Positions 6,981 through 10,335 of a DNA stretch of 10,335 bases are shown here, piece after piece. Location: positions 1 to 10,335 of the forward strand of contig DMTJ01000343.1 in NCBI GenBank assembly GCA_003477185.1. The letters run 5' to 3'. Position numbers and translations under genes: made by a program. How positions within the stretch are numbered: position 1 is the stretch's first letter; each line of letters begins with the position of its first letter. The DNA comes from Lentisphaeria bacterium. GTDB lineage: Bacteria; Verrucomicrobiota; Lentisphaeria; JABSQK01; UBA12247. The notes beneath the pieces are model-generated. The model saw only the letters and a list, made by a program, of their open reading frames with translations, searched no databases and was not told the DNA's origin.

Positions 6981-8783
6981 TCAGTCTCCCAGCAAGGTTC
7001 GCTGCAGCAACGCACCGACGTTCTCGTTTAGAAGCAGCAACTCCTGATGGCCTAGAGGATATCGCCCCAGCAGTAGGGATTGGACATAGAGCAGCTTGGC
7101 CACCGATTCGGCAAAGCCCGTGTCACCACAGGCTTGCAGGTTCTGAATTAGAGGATTCTCGACGTTCACCAGCAGTTCGTTAGGATCTGGCGGAAGCGAC
7201 AATTCGGACAGGACGCTTTGGAAAAGGTCATCCGCCTGTTCCTCAAAGTGCTGCATGCGCCGTGCCTCCCGTTGCGCCTCGCCCTGGAAATAGAGCATCG
7301 GGATGGTGTCTGGCTGAAAGCGCACCAGACGCGGGCGGACGCCGTAGATACGCAGCACGCGGGAGAGTAGGTCGTGCGTTTCCGCCCACTCGGCGGCTTC
7401 TGGATCGTTCACTTCCTTGAGGCAGGCGAGCAGCGCTGCGCTGTCCATCGGGCGCAGTTTGGGGCCATGCAGGAGATGAAGCTTGCTCATCAGGACGGGC
7501 TCGAAAGCGTAGCCAGCGTTGATCACGACGTGGCCAGAGGCCGAGGCGATTGGCACCAGCTTATGAAACTCATCCACGTCCGTGACGAAGGAAGCCCCGC
7601 CGGGATCGGCCAGCACCTCGCTCAATGGCAGGCGACCGCGACTGGTCTCGAAAGTAAGAACGCCAAAGATACACTGCAGGAAGTGATCATTTTGAGCGGC
7701 CAGATTCTTTAGCAGTGGCTCGTATTGCAGAATCAACTCGGTCAAGACCGCGGGGCGATCGCTGGCGAGCCGGCGCAGGTAGACGTTGAGTGCGCGCTCG
7801 ATCTCCTCGCGGGCAGCGGCGAGGTGCTCGTCACCGTAGAGCGCCTCACGGGATGCTGAGGGCGTCAGGTGATCGCTGTTAAGCACGATCGCAAACAGGC
7901 AGGCCCAATCAGGCATCAGGTCATTTAGATTCGCGCCAATGAACATATTGCGGATGTATACCGCGTTACGCCGGGCACCGCCGATCATATGAAAGGGCAT
8001 CAGGAAGGCGTGGCCGCTGACATAGTCCCCTTCAATGGCAAACACATCGAGAATCTGCCCCTCGCCAAAGCAACGCTGTGCCAGCTTGACAGCCGCCGCT
8101 TCGCTATCTGCAGCAGGGCATGTACGCGACCAGGGCGCCACCTCATTCACTTGCTTCCGTGTGTCAGCCCAGGTGAGGAAGATGGGGGTTGGCAGGTAGT
8201 TGCAATAGTGGCGTAAACGTTCTAGGATCTGATCGCCAGTGAACAAATCTGCGGAGTCCGCAGACGCACGGAGAAACACGCGCGTGCCGACCGTGAGATC
8301 GGCGTCGCTTTCCGTGAGTGTATAGGTGCCATCACTGTGCCCACGCCACTCATAAGCTTGCTCGCTCTTGTGCGAGCGCGTCAGCAGCACGATCTCGTCA
8401 CACACCATGAAGGTGGACAGAAGACCGATACCAAACTGGCCAATAAAGTCTGCCCGTGTCGTGATGAAATCTGCTTCTTCCCGCTTGCTGCTGGTTCCGA
8501 TCGTGGCCAGAAACTCGTGAATCTCCTCTGCGGTTAGGCCGCAGCCATTGTCCGCCACCAGCAACGTCGGCGTGTCGCCTCCCTCGAGCAGTTCGAATTC
8601 AATCAGAGGCTCGAACTCTGCGTCGACGCGCCGTCGGGCGCTGATGGCGTCGCAGCAGTTCTGCGTGAGTTCACGCAGAAACACGTCGTGGGTAGAGTAG
8701 AGATGGTGTGATAAGATCCCGATTAGGTCCTTCAGATTGACCTGAAATCGGTAGTCAGCCGGTGCGTCTGTAGGATCTGTCAT
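6981..8783 (-). CDS. HSP90-family chaperone ATPase, divergent HtpG relative
   Basis: A 600-residue cytosolic GHKL-type ATPase. Numbered from ATG 8783, the N-terminal ATP-binding signatures are ELTQNCCDA (Glu38 catalytic, Asn42 for Mg2+, Asp45), the adenine-binding DNGCG at 78-82, IGTSSK at 95-100 and the lid glycines GQFGIG at 115-120. The middle-domain Arg that contacts the gamma-phosphate is present in TPSASREAL (Arg312). ATP binding and hydrolysis should therefore be intact. The region after about 345 is much less like HtpG, and the C-terminus ends LLQRTLLGD with no MEEVD-type tail. The look (LLSHHLYST, IGTSSKRE, GQFGIGLLSTFMV) resembles the 'HSP90 family protein' group of about 600 residues known in actinobacteria more than classical HtpG. 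An in-frame TTG at 8792 would add three residues; ATG 8783 is preferred, though neither start has a strong Shine-Dalgarno site. It is the first gene of an operon with the TPR protein. Confidence 0.92.
   Translation of the reverse strand: MTDPTDAPADYRFQVNLKDLIGILSHHLYSTHDVFLRELTQNCCDAISARRRVDAEFEPLIEFELLEGGDTPTLLVADNGCGLTAEEIHEFLATIGTSSKREEADFITTRADFIGQFGIGLLSTFMVCDEIVLLTRSHKSEQAYEWRGHSDGTYTLTESDADLTVGTRVFLRASADSADLFTGDQILERLRHYCNYLPTPIFLTWADTRKQVNEVAPWSRTCPAADSEAAAVKLAQRCFGEGQILDVFAIEGDYVSGHAFLMPFHMIGGARRNAVYIRNMFIGANLNDLMPDWACLFAIVLNSDHLTPSASREALYGDEHLAAAREEIERALNVYLRRLASDRPAVLTELILQYEPLLKNLAAQNDHFLQCIFGVLTFETSRGRLPLSEVLADPGGASFVTDVDEFHKLVPIASASGHVVINAGYAFEPVLMSKLHLLHGPKLRPMDSAALLACLKEVNDPEAAEWAETHDLLSRVLRIYGVRPRLVRFQPDTIPMLYFQGEAQREARRMQHFEEQADDLFQSVLSELSLPPDPNELLVNVENPLIQNLQACGDTGFAESVAKLLYVQSLLLGRYPLGHQELLLLNENVGALLQRTLLGD
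6986..6990 (-). promoter_or_regulatory. Ribosome binding site that fixes the TPR protein start
   Basis: GGGAG on the minus strand, 9 bases before ATG 6976 and inside the last codons of the HSP90 gene. The alternative upstream start at 7015 has no comparable site. The arrangement (site inside the upstream gene, 4-base gap) suggests translational coupling. Confidence 0.65.
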
Positions 8784-9046
8784 CGTGCCCAACGGGGGAT
8801 TCTATTGCAAACTCTGTGGATCATTGGAACTAGCAGTTGGTGCCAGCTCCGTATTCATAAAAAACAGACACTGAAGCAGGTTTTCTATCTGTCTAGTTTT
8901 CGCCCGTTATTCTGCAAAAAAGGAAAAAACTAAAAAGGCAGCTGCCAAGCCATGCCCTATCTATGGCTGACACGGAGCGACAACCCCGGCTATACGACAT
9001 CCCCCCTTCCGGGTAGCTTCATTCCCGGTCCACTGATTACTGAAAA
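8784..9046. other. Intergenic region upstream of the HSP90 gene
   Basis: A 263-base spacer between the HSP90 start and the lipoprotein stop. It must carry the promoter of the HSP90-TPR operon, unless that operon is read from upstream. Minus-strand candidates are weak: TTGCAG about 17 bases before an A-rich stretch at about 8885-8915, and TAGAAT near 8810 without a good -35. No CIRCE element (TTAGCACTC-N9-GAGTGCTAA) and no clear sigma-32-type promoter are seen, so classical heat-shock control is not supported. A 5-bp hairpin CCGGG/CCCGG lies at 9009-9028. Confidence 0.5.
8916..8946 (-). terminator. Possible terminator after the ABC/lipoprotein operon
   Basis: On the minus strand the palindrome GGCAGCTGCC (8946-8937) is followed by TTTTTAGTTTTTT. 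The U-rich tail is good, but the stem is short; GGCA/TGCC pairing with a base just upstream is possible. It lies about 100 bases after the lipoprotein stop and before the HSP90 gene, which fits separation of the two operons. Confidence 0.35.
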
Positions 9047-9556
9047 CTACTTCAACACGGCGATCTGGTCGGCGCTGATGACGAAGATTATGCCGTCGTT
9101 TTGCTTTACTTTGCCGGACACGGCGATGGTCTGGCCAGGCTTGAGTGGACCTTCTAAGGACTGCTTTAGCGGGTTGCCTTCGGCATCGACGACCTGGACG
9201 GTGGCGGCAGCGGCTGCGATATCCGCAGCTTCTTCGCAGCAGAGGTCCCATGGGGCACTGCACCCATCCGTACATTGTGGCAATTTCGTATCGACCAAGG
9301 TGAAGATGGCGCGACCGGCAACAAAGGGCTGGGCGCGGCCAGCGATGTGCCCGGTGAGCACAATGGCGTCCCCGGCTTTGGCCGTGATTTTGGCGGCCGT
9401 TGGCGTGACTGCGGTTCCTGCGATGCTGCTGACAATGAGCGCCTCAGGGATCAGGCTGACCGCAGGCATAGGTGTCGCGGCTGACTCTTTCTTGCCGCAG
9501 CCAGTGACAATGGCGGCGAGGACTGCGAGGGCGAGGAGGTGGCGAATTTTCATCAT
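9047..9556 (-). CDS. Small lipoprotein with a CxxxC...CC cluster
   Basis: A 169-residue protein. It begins MMKIRHLL, then a hydrophobic stretch ending IVTGC: a lipobox with lipidated Cys20, so it is membrane-anchored outside the cytoplasm. Residues about 55-169 look beta-rich and OB-fold-like (AKAGDAIVLTGHI; PGQTIAVSGKVKQNDG). A Cys cluster C95-x3-C99-x6-C106-C107 with the signature PWDLCCEE lies in the middle; it could bind metal or form disulfides. I recall similar 'PWDYCCE' proteins in planctomycete and verrucomicrobial genomes, where they sit beside ABC transporter genes, but their function is not known to me. The gene starts 36 bases after the permease stop, with a weak AGAG site before the ATG, so it is probably the last gene of that operon. 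A partner or substrate-handling lipoprotein of the transporter is inferred. Confidence 0.8.
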   Translation of the reverse strand: MMKIRHLLALAVLAAIVTGCGKKESAATPMPAVSLIPEALIVSSIAGTAVTPTAAKITAKAGDAIVLTGHIAGRAQPFVAGRAIFTLVDTKLPQCTDGCSAPWDLCCEEAADIAAAAATVQVVDAEGNPLKQSLEGPLKPGQTIAVSGKVKQNDGIIFVISADQIAVLK

Positions 9557-9592
9557 GGGAATCTCTGTGGGTGGGGTTGGGGTGAAGAAAAA

Positions 9593-10335
9593 TCAGGTGC
9601 GCAAGGCGCTGGGAATGGGTTCCCGCAGACAGCGAAAGGCTGGCGGCAGGGCGCCGATAAAGCCAAGCGCGAGACCGCTGAGCATGCCGATAAAGACTGT
9701 GACCGCGTCGACCTGCAACTCAAACACGCCCATAGAAAAACGTACAGCGTTGCCATGCAATAAAAAGTAGGAAATGAGCGCTCCGATCAAGGCGCCTGCG
9801 GCTCCAGCCAGCATAGACTCCTGCAGCAGGCTCAGCAGAATCGCACCGCGCGAGTAGCCGAGCGCTTGCAGCATGCCGAGCTCGCGTGTTCGCGCCGCAA
9901 AGGCTGCAAATAGCGTGTTGAGCCCGCCAAGAATACCGGCCAGGGCCATCAGCAAAGCTGTCACCCAGATCATGGCGCGCACCGGTCCGTAGAATTGCCG
10001 CAGGGACGCGTAATACTCGCCTTCACTCATGGCAACAAGCTCCAAATCCAATCGCACCGCGGTCCAGGCGGCAAGGTCGGCCAGCTCTGCCTCATCCAGT
10101 GTCATAACGATACAGGACAGGCTGTTGCGCTGCGTGGCGACCTGAAGATCGGTGTAGCTTGTCCAAATCTCCGCATCCATCACCGTCCCTGGCGCGGCAA
10201 ATCGGCCCACGATGGTCCAAGGGTTGTCCTCGACGATGAGCGACTTGCCGATGGCAAGGTCGGCTTCCGGGATATTGAGCTTTTCCGCGGCGAGGGCGCC
10301 AACGAGCAGTTCGTTGTGCCCGTGCTGCGGCGGGC
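9593..10335 (-). CDS. ABC transporter permease, FtsX/MacB type, 5' end cut by the window
   Basis: The 246 C-terminal residues of a permease whose start lies beyond the right edge; the frame is open to base 10333. The first part (about 1-120) is a MacB-like extracytoplasmic domain (NELLVGALAAEKL, then VEDNPWTIVGRF). The FtsX domain follows: a membrane segment MIWVTALLMALAGILGGL, the family loop ARTRELGMLQALGYSRGAI, then two more membrane segments (LAGAAGALIGALISYFLL; IGMLSGLALGFIGALPP). In this family the permease couples a cytoplasmic ATPase to lipoprotein release, peptide/drug export or cell-envelope signalling, without being a channel itself. The cognate ATPase and any second permease would lie to the right, outside the window. 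The lipoprotein gene follows 36 bases downstream. Confidence 0.9.
   Translation of the reverse strand, partial: PPQHGHNELLVGALAAEKLNIPEADLAIGKSLIVEDNPWTIVGRFAAPGTVMDAEIWTSYTDLQVATQRNSLSCIVMTLDEAELADLAAWTAVRLDLELVAMSEGEYYASLRQFYGPVRAMIWVTALLMALAGILGGLNTLFAAFAARTRELGMLQALGYSRGAILLSLLQESMLAGAAGALIGALISYFLLHGNAVRFSMGVFELQVDAVTVFIGMLSGLALGFIGALPPAFRCLREPIPSALRT

Noticed and set aside
8784..9046. CIRCE or sigma-32 heat-shock control of the HSP90 gene
   Set aside because: No TTAGCACTC inverted repeat and no convincing heat-shock promoter spacing upstream of the start.
8952..9770. 272-codon open frame on the + strand
   Set aside because: It runs antisense across the lipoprotein and into the permease gene. 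Its protein is low-complexity (Ala/Ser/Thr/Pro) without family features, while the opposite strand has a lipobox and FtsX motifs.
1..10335. CRISPR array, tRNA or rRNA genes, phage genes
   Set aside because: No regularly spaced direct repeats, no cloverleaf-like or rRNA-like sequence and no phage structural genes were seen on either strand.

Overview
The window looks like a chromosomal segment from an environmental bacterium, probably of the PVC group (Verrucomicrobiota or Planctomycetota). This placement is inferred from gene content: a secreted acetyl-esterase-type hydrolase, a DUF6786-like fragment, a Cys-cluster lipoprotein beside an FtsX-type ABC permease, and an AACCACGGAGG inverted repeat in a gap. 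It does not come from a marker gene. G+C is moderately high. Every intact gene lies on the minus strand.

Layout. Bases 1-296 hold no recognisable gene, only two short hairpins. Bases 297-881 (+) hold a leucine-rich-repeat reading frame broken by an amber codon near its start; it ends where a Roc GTPase domain would normally begin. About 891-2407 is a decayed IS21-family element on the minus strand: istB carries three internal stops and a frameshift, and istA has lost its 5' half and has one internal stop. At about 2408 the istA remnant fuses directly to a broken C-terminal piece of a DUF6786-like gene (to about 2667). Next comes an intact exported alpha/beta-hydrolase (2679-3737). A gap (3738-4120) carries a roughly 93-bp imperfect inverted repeat.

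The central block is a two-gene operon: a divergent 600-residue HSP90-family ATPase (6981-8783) followed 4 bases later by a 951-residue TPR-like protein (4121-6976). Next to it, at the right edge, is the end of an ABC export or lipoprotein-release operon: a FtsX/MacB-type permease cut by the window edge (9593-10335), then a small lipoprotein with a CxxxC...CC cluster (9047-9556).

How the parts relate. The left 2.7 kb is a graveyard of rearranged fragments with no working genes. The HSP90-TPR pair is the most interesting unit: the tight spacing suggests co-expression of a bacterial HSP90 with a large TPR partner, which recalls the eukaryotic HSP90/TPR co-chaperone arrangement, but its function cannot be read from sequence. 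The permease and lipoprotein probably act together at the cell envelope. The hydrolase and the DUF6786-like fragment would fit polysaccharide breakdown, but nothing else here supports such a locus.
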